The translations under genes and the position numbers were made by a program. Shown here piece after piece: positions 34,719 to 48,005 of a stretch of 64,000 nt of DNA (the first letter of the stretch is position 1; each line of letters begins with the position of its first letter). The notes beneath the pieces are model-generated. The model saw nothing but the letters and a program-made list of their open reading frames with translations. It was not told where the DNA came from and did not search any database. The DNA comes from Marsupella aquatica (lineage: Eukaryota; Marchantiophyta): NCBI GenBank assembly GCA_973895155.1, contig OZ316897.1:18290001-18354000 (forward strand), in the 5' to 3' direction.

Positions 34719-37700
34719 ATGGCCGCAAGTAGCAGCGGCTGGGATGAAGCCGTGGCCTATTGGAGCAAAGTCGGAGAATTGGGCATGGAGGCTGCTCTTC
34801 GTGGAGCAGGATGTTCGGAACAGAGTATTGTTGAAACGTTGAGTGCGGTCAGAGGCAATGGAGATAGCTTCGAACTGGGAAAGTTGAATAGCCTGACACA
34901 TCCTGAGTCGGCGAGAGCTGTGGTTCTTGCTACGATCGGTCGCGACATTTCACTTACCAAGACAGTCGTCTCCAGTAGAGACGTTCGGGCTATGACCGTG
35001 AACGAGGCAGCTGCTCTTTGTGTCAACTTGTGTTCCAACACCAGTATCACAGTACTTTCCTTATACGATATGAAAGTGTTTGGTACTGTCAAGGGGTGCG
35101 GGCTCTTGGCCCATGCCTTGGCAACCAATTCGTCTTTGCTCCGTCTTTACTTGGTCGACGTTGACATGGGAGGTAATGGTGTGAGATGCCTACTGCATGG
35201 GCTAAAGTCAAACAAGACTCTCGCAACACTCGGTCTCGGGAACAACTCCCTGCTGGATGAAGGAATCTCGTGTGTAGCTGAATCTCTGATCAATAACGCT
35301 ACAATCAAATGTTTGCTCCCTGCCGACTCTGGTATGTCTCTCGAAGGCGCAAAACCGATGTCCTCGGTCTTGGCGAGCAACTCTACATTAAGGACTTTAT
35401 TTGTTGGAGACGAAGCTATTGGGAGAGAAGGAATGAAGATGTTACTGTTGAATGATGAAGCGAATGCCAACAGCCCGCAGAACACATCTTTGGAATGTTT
35501 GCACTTATATAACCCAAATCGGGATTGTGTGGAGTCCGTGACACATATGATCAAAACAAACAAGTCCCTGCACACTTTAGGACTTCACCCAACAGGCAAC
35601 GGCAAGACCTGCTTGGCGTCATTCCTGCCTACAGATTGGAAGGAGACAATTATTCCCGCCCCCACAGCAAATAGTACCCTCACGAACCTCGACTTGTTGG
35701 GATGTAACGGGGTGAGTGGAGAAGGCGTCTATGAGTCTCTGCTGGATCTGCTCCAAAACAGCGATACCGGATTAGAAAATATCTACGTTGACCAAACTGG
35801 TTTGGAATCCAGGCAGGGACAAATCAACGAAGAGCTTAGGATCAACAAGGAGTACCGATCTCGGCTCAAGGGTCAACCCCAAACGCCAACTACTTCTGGT
35901 CGTATCGTATTGTGCGGATATGGTTTTGCAGGTTCGCCGTTAAAACACACTTTTAATGATTAGAGTTAAATAGAATTGAAACTTATCTGCTGAATGTGGT
36001 GTAACGCTAGGTCTATTGGTTGAATGGCAGGAAAAACAGAAATTTCCAAGACCATGAAGCGCATAGAGCATGGCACGCCTTACACTCACCCCGTCCAAAT
36101 GTTTTGGAAGAGACTGATGCAATTGTATCCCTGTCTGCAACAAATCTTGCTTGGAAGCGATGCGCCCAAAGAACTGACAGCCCGAACAAGAGGATTTCAG
36201 GTAGTAGTTCTTGAGAAACAGCCATATTTGAAGTCCATTTGGGACTTCGCTGGGCAAAAGGAATACTATGCCCTTCATGACTACGTGTTCCCTGATTTCA
36301 AGAATTCATATTTTCTGTACGTCTGTAGTTGCCGATGTCTTCCGGATGATGCAGATCCAAAAGGCAAAATTAAGGATGAAAGCGCCATTAGAGATGAGTG
36401 TGAGTATTGGATGAGATTTCTGGCGTCCAATTCCAAACAAGGCGGACGGAGTCAATTGCCTCGAGTGAGATTTGTTCTAACGAAGACAGATACCCTCCAC
36501 TCCCCAGGGAAATTTGTTCCCAGAGCAAAGCGTGTGGTGCGTGAGCTGAAAAATGTGTTCAAGGATGTCCTCAATTTGAGTGATGACGTTGAGGTTGTGA
36601 ATGCTCATTCTGCTGGAGATGTGCAGCGCTTGCTCACTGCATGTAGTAACAACTTAAAAGACATCTTGGCACAGCAAACAGAATATGTCGTGTGTGAGCA
36701 AGTTCGTGATCTCTTGGAGGGCTGGTCCAAGAAAAATCCATTTAAACCTGTTCTAAGCCTTGAGGAATTTTACAGGTTGTGTAGAGCAGAGCTACAATTT
36801 GATCAGCTGTCAGAGGATGGCTGGAGAATTGTCTTAGCTTATTTGAATGATCTAGGAGAAATTATATTTTCCAAGAAAACTGATTTCATTGTGACCAACC
36901 CTAGTTGGTTTGGGATCGATGTTTTGGGTTCTTTGATAAATGCATTCACAGGAGCAGACCAGCCTCCAAGAGAGGATTCCACGTGCATTAGTGCTTTCTG
37001 GGGTCGCCGGGAGTTTTATAAGCTTGACCATCGCCAGGGCTTTGTAGCGAGGCAAGACATGAAAGAACATTTGGAGGTGTCGTTGCAGAGCATGGATCTG
37101 AAGCAAAGTATCCCACCCGAGAAATTGATAGATTTGATGGTCCACTTGGAAATGTGCTTTGAAAATACCCAAGAAGATCCAGAAAAAATGGATTCTTCGT
37201 TGTTCATGCCAGCCCTTTTCGATGATGAGCAGGAGACTGCTGCAAAGGGCGAACGGCCACTGCGATGGAAAGTACAACAGGAAGGGCACTTGGAGTATTT
37301 TGGCCGTCGCCTTGAATGTCAGAACAGGTCCACCACATTTTTGACGCCTGGATTTTTCCCGAGGTTGCAGGTAATTCTGGAAGCTATGAACTCATTTCAA
37401 ACCTTTTGGTCTCTTGAAGATCATATCTTGGCAATCAAACTATCAAGATTGTATGTTGGCAATTGGACTATGTGTGTGAACCTTGCTGATATTGGTCTGT
37501 TTTGTCCTGCATTCAATATATTTGTGATTTGCATTGCTTTTTAAAATAATGGCCTGATGCATGTAGGTTCACTTGAGGAATTACATACATGAAGAAGGGT
37601 GGACACAGAATCTTGGGTTTGAAGTTGGAAGGAATCTCATAGCCTTTGCAGAAAGTGGCATTGAAATATATGTAGAATATGCTGGTGACACAGATGATTT

Positions 37701-38700
37701 CATTGATATACTAGTCAGATCATCGGAATCGTTCACAAAGACTACTGAATTTGTACAAAAACATGTGGTGGAGACAATCCGCACGTTTTGTGCTTCGCCT
37801 CAGGGATGCCAAGGAGTGGAGCTTGTTGAATCTGTGATAAGGCCCGTGTGTGTGGAGTACCTTCACTTGTGCATAGGTAGGAAAGCGCACTCTGTTTTAG
37901 TGTCAGACCTGAAACGCAGGTTAACCAAGGACAAGGGCTCCCAACATACGTGGAGCCAAAGAATAGAAAATGTCAGCGATACTGACCGGGCTCTTGACTT
38001 GCTGGAGGGAAAACGTTCATATGAGAAGATTAGTAGCAAAGGTCAAGTGAGTCTGGCACCCTTGGTTTCGAACTCCACAGCTTCAGTATCAAGCAGTACT
38101 GATCAATTACCGAAACTCTTCTATCCGTCCATAGAACACGTGGATCCACTCAGGAGATTGGCAACTCGCCTCAACTTGACTAAGGTGATCCCAATCAAGC
38201 TTCATCTTCTATGCGACCACAAAGATGGATCGCATAAAGTGGAAGGTCAGCCGGGAAGGACAGTGAAGTTGAATGCCAGGGCGGGTGGTTATGACATACC
38301 TATAGCGAAGCTTGCCGTGTCCCTCCTCTGGGCCGGTGTGAGCATGGTTGGTGCAGTGCCGAGGGTAGACGACTGGATCCAGAGCTTGTTCACCGCCCCT
38401 GAAATGCCCACCCTGGATGGCGAAATGGTGCACGAGATGATGAACCCTGGCCATCCCCGCGGCCCAGTGTCAGAAGAACAAATCTTGAAGGCGCTGGAGA
38501 GGTATTGGGAAGTTGATCCCCACACGCAAGGCCTCAAGGAGATCCTTAAACTGGATGACGGCTCAAGCTTTTGGAATGACTTCCAACTGCGCAAAGTAGT
38601 CTACACAGAACCAGGCCATGAAAACAGGATCGGCTGGGTGTGTGACAGCCACTTTAAGAAGGGACTCAATCAGCGAATTTTGCGCTCCTCAACTCATTGA
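34719..38700 (+). CDS. LRR-Roc-COR (ROCO) GTPase, TORNADO1-like, copy B
   Basis: Predicted 1228-aa protein in three exons: 34719-35931, 36031-37370 and 37567-38700. Introns are 99 and 196 bp. The domain order is the same as in copy A: RNase-inhibitor-type LRRs to about residue 390, split P-loop GYGFAGKT at about 400-407, DFAGQ, TKTD, then COR. It lacks the two in-frame tandem duplications of copy A and so is probably closer to the ancestral form. Most differences from copy A lie in the LRR exon, while exons 2 and 3 are nearly the same, which may mean diversification of the repeat surface or gene conversion of the GTPase part. No stop or frameshift is visible, so it should encode a full protein. 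Confidence 0.88.
35932..36030 (+). other. Intron 1 of ROCO copy B (99 bp)
   Basis: Same splice sites and phase as copy A, but missing the AT-rich 0.6 kb. Copies A and C share sequence absent here, so copy B most likely lost it by deletion. Confidence 0.8.
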
Positions 38701-41700
38701 AAAAGATGGAGTAGAAGGTCAAAATATTTTTGTTTGACGAGACCAATGGAAAGATTCATCAGAGTTGTGAATTGTTGAGGCGCGATAAATGCATACATTC
38801 ATTTACAACAATCAATTGTGTACCCTGCTCCAGCTTTCGACCAGTCGTCTACAGCATGTCTATCCTGACATGCTGTAGCAGGTGTGGTGCCCTTGACAGG
38901 CCGTTCACCGGACAGCGGTTCTGTGATAAACAGTTCGGCACTTGTGAAGCAGGTACTCATGAAGCTCGTCTTTCTTGAAATGTACAGGAAACAACCTACT
39001 TTTGTTACCTATCAAATGTCTTCAAGTCTGTCTGCGCGATCCAACCTTATGCAAGTTGCTCGAATGCTGTAGTGATGCCCAATAAGTCGTAACGATTCCT
39101 CCTGCTGACATGGATAGACAACTTTTTTGTTCACATGAACCTCACGATTCATGACTTGTCACTGCAGTACCTCTCATTTGAAGAATTATTTCCGGGTTTT
39201 GGGTTGTCCAGACGGTGAGAAGATGTCCTTATGCTGCCAAATCCAGAATCAAAGAACGATGAACAACAACAGCTAAGAACGAACAAAAGAGAAAGACGTA
39301 GCTTTAACAATTCCAAGCACTGGCCAGAAACTCGAGAAGTAGCCTGTAGCCTTGCCTTCCATCTAGTAGAGGTATCTCTTGACTTCGATTGACTAGCGAT
39401 TCTAAAAAGTGAAGCATGGGGATGAAAGCTCTTGTGCTGAACTTGGTTGTGGGGATTAGTTCTTAGTAGGCTAGAGCCGAGAAAATGACTTTTCTAGAAA
39501 ACTCTGACCGAGGTGAGTTAAATTCTTTTGTTTGAATATTGAGCAGACGGTAGCTGGAGAAGTTACAGACAGTGTACACCCTTTTCTTCTACATTTTAAT
39601 CGCATGTTACACACGCAGGCCAGGTAAGTGGTTGTCAACTTCAGGAGAATGTTAAGGCATATTTGTCATTTCTATTACCCCTTGCCATCTTGTTATAGTT
39701 CATTGGTTACAGCGTTGAAACTCTTTCTGTCTCAACAATCTTGAGAACTCGAATTCTGTGATATTCAGATGCCGTTAAATCATGGATCGGGTGAGGAGTT
39801 TGCATAAAGATATTCACGAACAATCTGAGACTATCTAGTCTAGTATCTCATTACTATCACGGGTTTGGAATTCTTGTTGGAAACGGGCAAAATATTTTCT
39901 AATTTGATTTCTGATCTTTGTTCTAACCTCATGTCCATTCACTTGTTTGGATGGCAATGATTTCTCTTAGGGAAAATCTGGAAGGGTACGCCACACGAGT
40001 GACGTACACAGCTATGGTTTTCAACGTTGTAGCAGAGAAGTCCGTAATGGGCATCTACCTTTCCTTTCCCATAAGAAGTATGAAGTTTCGCGTGTCCCGA
40101 TTGTGATACCTGAGGAATGGGTAAAGGTCTTGCTAGCTTTGTCTTGATTGCTCTTCGCTTCATTCTTGGAGCATCTTAAACAACCGAAGTCATCCAGTAA
40201 GTTATAGGAGTGTTGAGCATGAAGTCTCAAGAAAATTCAATGTGCCCAGTCGCCAGCATCCTCATCTCAAGTAGTAAAAAGATGTTTGATTAGATGGACC
40301 TGCTTCCGACAGTTCATTTTGGAGTTCGTACTTTATCTTGGTGTAGTACAGATATTGGAATGTGTCAAACTGAATTGTCTTCCTTAATTCTGACATACGA
40401 TTGGAAGCGATCGACCTGTTGATGATCGTATAGATATACGTAGACAGACTAGTCAGCATTTGCATTAGCTGTAGTTTTTCAGCGACACGTAGTTAGCTGT
40501 CGATGTTTCTCTCTTTCTATTCCACTTGGTTGCCAGGTCCGCGCCCTGGACGCGCTCCACCCCACTTGGGCTGCGCCCCTGTCTGCTGCCCGCGGATGAT
40601 TGTTCCTTCGTGTTATATGTCCCTGCCCTTGCAGTGATTGTATTATCAGGCATACCGTGAGAAGCAGATCTGACACTGCGTTCATATATTCCATCTCTTG
40701 TATATTCTCTCGTGTACATGCATCTGCAAGTCGTTATGTGTTTTTAGATTCACAGAATGGCTGGAAATATGCACACAATATCCAACGTATCAACCTTGTA
40801 ACAATGGTTACTGTCTAGGGATTGATATTCATCTTGAAGCTATACGGAGTTAATTATGCCAAGCTGACAGACTGTCATTGTGACAGATGCAAAATTGGTG
40901 GAAAAGCGAAAGGCTTGGGAGTGTTGGTTGGTCCTAGTCCAGGAGGGGTATTTGAACTTGAATTCATGTGGAACGCGGTGGACACAGGACTCATATTTCT
41001 GATCCCATTGTATCACGGAGGCGAGATGTAACCCAACTTGCGCGTGATGTAAATGAAGGTATTGTGTATGGCTATCCCGGCCGAAACAATGTTACCAAAT
41101 GTGGTCCTCTTTACATGAATTCTTCAGGATGGAAACATCTTTGAGATATTATTCTCATCTACTTTACCCAACATGTTGTCCGTGTTGATTCTATTTTCAG
41201 ATGTCTGAATGTTGAAGTGCGAGTGAAACTCCCTTGTGTACTTCCACGAATATATTCCGGAGTTTAGGGCACAGTAACATTCTTCTGAAGTGAAGAACGA
41301 GTTCAGATCAGTTTCACAGATTCTATCCTAAAAACGTGTGGTGCTGTGTGCCGTGAGTTGCCCAGCTTCTTTCCGGGGTTGTGTCCTGGGATCTTTTGAA
41401 TAGACGATTGACTGTGAAGGGACATGTCCTCAAGTTAAAAGTATTCCTGAAGCTAACACCTATTTTTAAAACTGCAATCCGAATGGATAATTGCTAGGAA
41501 TATCGAGCAGACGGTAGCTGAAGAAATTGTAGTGTCTAGAACAATCTTTACAGGACAAGATGCTACTGCAATGGTCCCTTTTGGGTCGGTTCCAGTCAGA
41601 AAACTAAATCACTCTCGAGTTGTGTTGTGGTTTTCAAATACATGATTGAGGATCAAGGTACATGTCCTCTGTCCATTGTAGTTTGTTTGGCCCTTTCTAG

Positions 41701-41830
41701 TAAATTTGTCTTTTCCCGCTGAAAAAAAACCGCAAGGTAATCAAGCATTGAGATTAGAAAGCTGCCATTATCCAATAGAGTCGAGTTTGTTGATAGTGAA
41801 ATACTGTACGTGACCTGTCTTGACAAGGGT
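38701..41830. repeat. 3' flank of ROCO copy B
   Basis: Discontinuous matches to 8835-12280 show that this is the duplicated flank, with deletions. Around 40470-40730 there is sequence with no counterpart after copy A, possibly an insertion. No conserved ORF or RNA gene is recognised. The open frame at 40822-41031 lacks a counterpart elsewhere. Confidence 0.5.
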
Positions 41831-43762
41831 GGCTTGTTTCAGTACCCTGTAAGACTTATCAAGGGTGATTTTCATTACGGACCCCCATTAGGGGTCTCTT
41901 GCAAATTCTCTGCCATGAGGTTACGCCACATCATCAGAACTAGCCACAAACAGGAATGATCCTACTTTTAATAATAACAAACATGCACATTCTTGTTTGT
42001 GGCAAAAACAACGTAATTTTTGGGGCACCATGCCGTAAATATTAAACGTAAAAAAAACCAAAATACAAAGGAAGAGATGTCTTTTAGTAAAACAAAGTTA
42101 CCATTTTGATGTTTGTCAAAGATATATCAGTGTTTTATATCAAAATGTTTGTATTTTTTAATTGTTTGTAAGTTTGAAAAAATCAATTGATAAAAATGTA
42201 CATAATTAAAACCCATTTGGCTTCACATTGTAAAACTAAATAATAAATCTCCATAGTAATTGATAAAATTTGCCAATGTTTAATTCATTGGAAAATTCAA
42301 GATCAAGATTTAGAAACTCGTGATCTCTTTAGTAATGTCTTGATAAAATTTCTCAATGTCACTCATTGGAAAGCTAGAGTAAAATTAAAAACTCATCATC
42401 TCTTTAGTACTTGACAAAATCTATCAATGTTAGGTTCATTGGAAAGCTAGAGAAATTTAGATACTCATGATCTCTCTATTTCTTGACAAATAATCTCAAT
42501 GTCACACATTAGAAAGTTAAAAAGATTGAACACCTCTTGATCTCTTGAGTACCGTGACAAAATCTGACATAAAATTTGTAAATGTCAGACTCAATGTTAG
42601 AAAGCTAAAAGAATTCATGAACTCATAATCAAAAAAAATTATACTAACAATCATTGGAAAGGCAAAGATATTCAAAAACTCATATGAAACTTGACAAAAT
42701 TTATCAATTTCAGGCTCATTGGAAACTTTTTCTCGATTAAGAAATATCACAATCTCGTCACCGTCACAAACTTAGCCGCTACAAATTGATTTCTTTGATT
42801 ACGTCACCATCGCTTGTCCACAATGCTTGCTTCCCGGCTTGAATTGTTCGCATTTCTTAGATAGTCTTCAACTAAAGCTCACTCTAAACACAGGTTGACG
42901 CCAAATGCAGCCTCTATGTCAAAGAAACAATTGTTGGTCTTCCCCTCACACCATAAATTTCTTAAATAAAAACAACTACAAATCCTTTGTTTGAAGTGAC
43001 GGCTCATTTGTTTTGTGTGTTCTTCCCAACAAATTGACAAGCGCTCTTTTGCCAACAGCTGAATGTTGTGCTCTAGTCTGTCTTGTGGCGGTAATGCTCA
43101 ATGTAACTCAGAAACAATCAATCAAGAATGGTTGAAAGATGATTTCTCCAATGTGTAAGCAAAACCTATAAGAAAGCTCAATTCCTCCACATTCAACCTT
43201 CCGTTTGATAGATCTCTATCTTTTGAGCATTTGTTTTTGTACGAGCACACACCAACACTATCGGGAGACTCAAAACCGTTGGTTACCGCCTTGATGAAAA
43301 TTGATTTCACTTAATCACACAAACATTCCTTGGATGAACATGGGGGTCCACGGATTAATTGTTTACTCCTGCCCTTTCGGTGATCTGAGGTCCTAAAAGA
43401 GGATTTTCTGAACCAATTTAATGGTCTGGAGTGGTTCCCACGCTAAACACTTGTCTGCGTGGGGACCATGGGCAGCCTTCGGCGGGATCGGATTTTATAG
43501 AGTAAATTTAGACCGTTGAATGCAATCTGACAGTTTGCACACGGCAAGAATCCCAGGTCAAAATTAGGTGTTCAAATGATGGTAAACGTGCTTGAGTTTT
43601 TCTCCCACATTTACTATACCCTACCATTTAAGATAATCGGTGAAAAAGCCTCCATGAACCTCGATGTTTGCAAAAATCTTCCATCCCGCTGACAGACACA
43701 ACTCTCGTGGACCCCCATGAAACATCACGCTTTATTCACCTGACTGAAAACTAGCAAATGGA
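41831..43762. other. AT-rich repeat-bearing sequence interrupting the duplicated unit
   Basis: Homology to the duplicated unit stops at about 41830 and related material returns only after about 44150. A short GGACCCCCA motif near 41878 recurs inverted near 43342, which may mark an element, but the match is too short to be sure. No gene is seen. Confidence 0.4.
42245..42730. repeat. Degenerate minisatellite, about seven units of 60-70 bp
   Basis: The recurrent order is TTGACAAAAT, CTCAATGTCA, CATTGGAAAGCTAGAG and ACTCATGATCTCT. Units drift in length and sequence. Confidence 0.7.
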
Positions 43763-44128
43763 GTGAACCCTGCTCCTTGGAATCAACGCCACCCCATGCT
43801 TGGTCTCGATTTCCTAGCTATCTTCTTGGCTACATCACCCTCTATCCTGTCAAAATGTAAATGGATTTTCGGTGAGGTAAGCAGCGGGATAATGCTTGCA
43901 TCATCTGAGCCTCGAATAGCTTTTATCATCAAGAATGAGCAGCAAAATTTGATTGCAGACATTCATTACCAGGTCTCGTTCATTTCATCATTCTTCCCAA
44001 CAATTGATACGCCCGATTGTTCTACTGGTGAACTCATCCGGATTTTAGGGACTTTGATTGATCAAATTCACATAGCAGCAGCAAGTCTGCGAACAGACCG
44101 TAAGCGCAATTATGACATTCCGCCCTAG
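43763..44128 (+). CDS. Unrecognised ORF of 121 codons
   Basis: It begins with ATG and encodes a peptide with MLGLDFLAIFLATSPSILS and a hydrophilic C-terminal half. I do not recognise a domain. It could be a remnant of a larger gene: the peptide has an ordinary composition, but no introns or neighbours extend it. Chance occurrence is possible. Confidence 0.2.
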   Translation: MNPAPWNQRHPMLGLDFLAIFLATSPSILSKCKWIFGEVSSGIMLASSEPRIAFIIKNEQQNLIADIHYQVSFISSFFPTIDTPDCSTGELIRILGTLIDQIHIAAASLRTDRKRNYDIPP

Positions 44129-44149
44129 CTATTAGCACGACCTCGTTAG

Positions 44150-45085
44150 AGACCAGGTCTTCCCTGAAATCGTCCACATGACATCCCTGATGTCTGATAA
44201 GGACACTTGTTTGGTAACACCGAGACAGATTTAACAAACAATTGATGACATCTCTGATATCTGATGAGGGATACTTGTTTTGTAACACCGGGACAGATTT
44301 AACAAACAATTGCCGTGCCATCCTCAGCGGCTTAGGATTCCAACTTGATGAATGTCAAAGTTCAGCAAATGACAAAGATGTTTTTCCAAAATAATTCATG
44401 TCCTAACGTCAAAAGAAGCCGGCGTTCTAATTCAGGAGATACGTTGTCAATGCTGTAGGTACCCAACCTCGCTAGTCACCTTCTTTCTATACACAAGATC
44501 TAGCCAATTAGGAAAGGCCTTCTCTTCATGCTGTACAAATTTGCCAAGTGCTGTAAAACGTCTATTGGGTTGTAAACATACATCGAACTCCTTGCACTCG
44601 AATCCTTTCTACTCTGTTTTAGGGATCTGATTCTGAAGGTGACCTGGTCTCCACTGTTCGCATGCTGAACTTTCCGATGTAGTAGTGCCCGTCAATCAAG
44701 AACACAGTAACAACCTTAGCAAATTATCTGGAAGTGCTGTGATGCTTACCGTATAGTTGCGCTCTGTTTTTCTACAATTGTCATCCGGCGATGGAACTGA
44801 AGTTACTTGATTTCTTCCGCCTGTCTTCAGTATACAGAGAGCGTAGCACATGATATTAAGGCGAAAGACAATGTTTAAAAGATAGTCACATGCACTAGGG
44901 CGTGCAATCAATGTAGTAGTAATTCTACAAGGAAATCAAATTGTCCTTTTCACTCTTATGACAGGGATTGTTTATCTCCTCGTTAACCAATGGTGACCTT
45001 TACATTCGACAAGTGAAATATTCTTGAAAGCGGGAGGTATCGCAGGTACAGCAACGAAAGCCAACACTTCAGAAACGGGAATTCA
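44150..45085. repeat. Partial 5' unit belonging to ROCO copy C, partly inverted
   Basis: About 44175-44395 is the reverse complement of 1440-1610 with an internal tandem duplication of about 90 bp. About 44690-45085 is in direct orientation with 1645-2075. Homology ends near 45085, just before the helicase pseudogene. Confidence 0.55.
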
Positions 45086-45102
45086 AAATGTAGGTGTCCT
45101 GA

Positions 45103-47438
45103 TTGGGCAGGACCATGATTCACGCCGTGGGTAACGATTCCGTGTACCGCATCTTACAATGGCCCAATTCTGGTACTCACATCTTACACCACAATTGCAA
45201 GGTCAATTGGCGTGCTCCTCGACGTCGTTCCAGAATGCCTCAGCAGGAGGACGAGAGGGGAACCAGACAACGTGGGGCCAAGCAAGAGCAGAGGCGATTG
45301 CAACTGGACAGCTACCGCTCTCGATACACTCGAGCACTCGCAGCCGAGTTGACAGAAGAGATGGCCTCCATGAAAGAGAGAATTAAGACGTGGTCAAAGA
45401 AGCGGCTCCAGGACGAGGGCTTGGCGCTCTTCGATCTGTCTGTACGTCTAGATGGACAGCTATATAAAGACACAGTGCTTCAGTTCTACAACTCCCAAGG
45501 AAACGGTTTCTTGCCCACGTATCACGAGTTCTCCCACGGAGATGTGGTTGCCATCAGCAGGAGGAATCCTCTCGAAGGTGACGATTTTACAGTGGAAGGG
45601 GTCGTCATGGAGAGGGCCCGGAGGTTTTTGAGAGTGGTGGTGCCGTCCAGGCAAGCTGGAGAGGTAGATCAGAGATTGAAGTGGCGTTTGGATTTACCAG
45701 CAAACCGTGTGGCCTATGAGCGATGCCTATGGGCTGTCAATGCCTTCTCTTCACCCAAGATACGTCCAGGATCTGTGCAACAACAGCCCAGCACGAATAA
45801 TAACTCGTCGAAGAGCCCACCAAGCTATCAAATTCTGGCAATTCACCGGAGAGTTTCCCAGAATGGGAGAAGGGGTCATGTCATTTAGGGAAACGCTTAT
45901 GGAAGCAGAATCTTCACATGTCAGGCTAGATTCAACTGCGGACGACAGAACTTTCTCAGAGGGTGATAAGACAAATGATCTGCCATTCATTTCAGCTGCT
46001 AGACAGGAGGCTCTCAAAATAATGACCACTCTCTCAAAAGTGGGTAGCAAAAATCTTGGAGCATGTAGGAGCTTCATTGCTACCATTTTACAGGACCTGG
46101 AGACGGACATTAACAGAAGCCAAAAGGCTGCCATTCAGAAAGCAATGTGTGGCAGGAGGACGCTCTGGCAAGGACCTCCAGGGACAGGGAAGACTCGAAC
46201 AGGTGCAAACATGGGCAGGGCAAAGTTCTCGCATGAGCAGACAGTAACGTTGCAGTGGACAATCTGGTGGAGGGGTTGCTGGAGCAAGGATTAAGGGAGG
46301 TGAGACTTGGTCAACCTGTGAAGGTGAAAGAGGAGTTGAGAAATTCAACAATTGCTGCTCAAGTAAGTGCCCATCCTCTTATGAAAAAGGTGAAAGAGTA
46401 CCGAGACGAGGCTATGTTGAGAAGAAGAGCAGCTAGACAAATTAACAATGAGAAGAGAAGGAAACCTGGTGCAATCGAGTCAACTGGGTTGTGGGACAAG
46501 GCTTCTGATCTTGAGCAAGACGCTTTCAAGGCAGTTTTGGATGGGGCTGACGTTATTGTTGCTACTTGTGTTGGTGCTGGAGTCCCGGTTCTTGAGATAG
46601 GCATTTTCGGGCGTGTGTCATTGATGAAGCTACGCAAGCAACAGAACCTGCTACCCTCATCCCCATACTGAGAAGTGGTGCAGATACTGTTGTGTTGGTT
46701 GGTAATCCTGCTCAACTTCCGCCCATTGTAATCTCTAGAGATGCATTATACGCGGGTCTATCTACAAGCCTGTTTGAGCGTCTACGGGACTGTGGATTGG
46801 AGCCTCTGCTTCTCGATAGTACAGGATGCACCCTTTTCTTTGCATCCTGGCCATCACAAATGTTTTATGGGAATCGATTGTTATCTATTGTCAAACCTTC
46901 TGAGTGGCCCATACCAAAAGGTCTGGAATGTCCCAACAAAGCAAAACCTCTTGTCTTCATCGACTGTGCAAATGGAATGGAGCAGACAACTACCTTTGGC
47001 AATTCCTATTTCAATCGAAGAGAGGCTCCACAGGTGGTGCAAGCTGTCGATTTTCTCATCAAAGAAGGCGATCTGAGCTGCATTGATGTTGGCGTAATTT
47101 CACCATATAGTGCACAGATCAGATTATTACAGGATTTGTTTTTGGAGGGAGAGACTGCAGATAAAGGAAGGTTTGCAGACTTGGAAGTGAAAACTGTTGA
47201 TGGTTTCCAAGGACGGGAGAAGGAAGTTATTGTCATCTCCACAGTTCGGAGCAATTCGGAAGGTCGGCTGGGATTTGTAACAGACCCACGAAGAATGAAT
47301 GTAGCTCTAACTCGAGCTAAGAGAGGATTGCTGATAGTTGGTGATTCAAAAACGCTCCAGTCAGGCTATTACTGGGGCCTGTGGCTTCAAGTGATAAGGA
47401 AGGAAAAATTACTTCTTGAACAGACTGTTCGGCTTTGA
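45103..47438 (+). pseudogene. IGHMBP2/SMUBP-2-like superfamily 1 helicase, frameshifted
   Basis: Four overlapping frames read as one helicase: 45103 to about 45860, about 45880-46230, about 46235-46600 and about 46605-47438. Recognisable pieces in order are the SMUBP-2-like N-terminal region (KRLQDEGLALFDLSVRLDGQ), Walker A GPPGTGKT at about 46170-46195, SNVAVDNLVE at about 46240-46270, motif II region CVIDEATQATEPATL at about 46614-46658, VVLVGNPAQLPPIV, VGVISPYSAQ, VDGFQGREKEVIVISTVRSN and NVALTRAKRGLLIVGD. Two joins are single-base or small deletions, and sequence between Walker A and SNVAVDN is missing. It runs 2.3 kb without an intron, although plant relatives of this kind are usually split, so a retrocopy is possible. 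No protein can be made without repair. Confidence 0.8.
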
Positions 47439-47689
47439 CTTAATCCCGAATCCATGTCCATCATCAAGCTTTGTACTGTAAAGGCAACTAACAGGAAGCC
47501 TCGACCTTTTTCATACCGAGAGCCATGAATCGATCAGAATTAATAGAATAGTTTGGACATCTCGTGGAAACTAGAGATCCAGATCTTGCTCTCTGGTCAG
47601 TCTCTCATACAGGTTCTGATCTGTGATTCTTGATTGTTGGCAATCATCGATTGTTGGCCTTCAGAGTATCCTTGTTCTGTTTCTTCTCA

Positions 47690-48005
47690 TCTATGGATTT
47701 GGAAGTATCCATCTTCTATTCCGTCTCAAATGAGGAATAATAAGTATCCTTCTTCTCATTTTTCTCATCCGAGGATTTGGAAGTATCCGTCTCTTTCTTC
47801 TCATCTACGGATTTGGAACTATGCATCGTCTCGGTCTTATCGTCTAAGGACTTGGTGCTCTCCTTCTCTGTTTTATCTACTACGGCCTTAGAGCTCTCCT
47901 TCTTCTCTTTCTTGTCATCTAACGGTTTGGAACCATCCTTCCTGTATTTCTTGTCATCAGAGGGTTTGGAGACAGTCGTCTCTTTCTTGTCATCCATGAA
48001 GTGAT
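47690..48005 (-). repeat. Lys/Glu/Ser-rich tandem repeat, open on the minus strand
   Basis: Read on the minus strand, about seven units of roughly 13 residues of the type SKSLDDKTEK follow a methionine in FMDDKKETT. The DNA unit is about 39-42 bp and degenerate. The frame continues from 48282 to the stop at 47716, but its upstream part is antisense to ROCO pseudogene copy C, so the only credible coding part is the repeat itself. It could be the hydrophilic tail exon of an unidentified protein or simply a minisatellite. Confidence 0.5.

Noticed and set aside
41877-43355. A DNA element bounded by GGACCCCCA inverted motifs.
   Set aside because: The match is only nine bases, no target duplication is visible, and further copies of the motif lie nearby.
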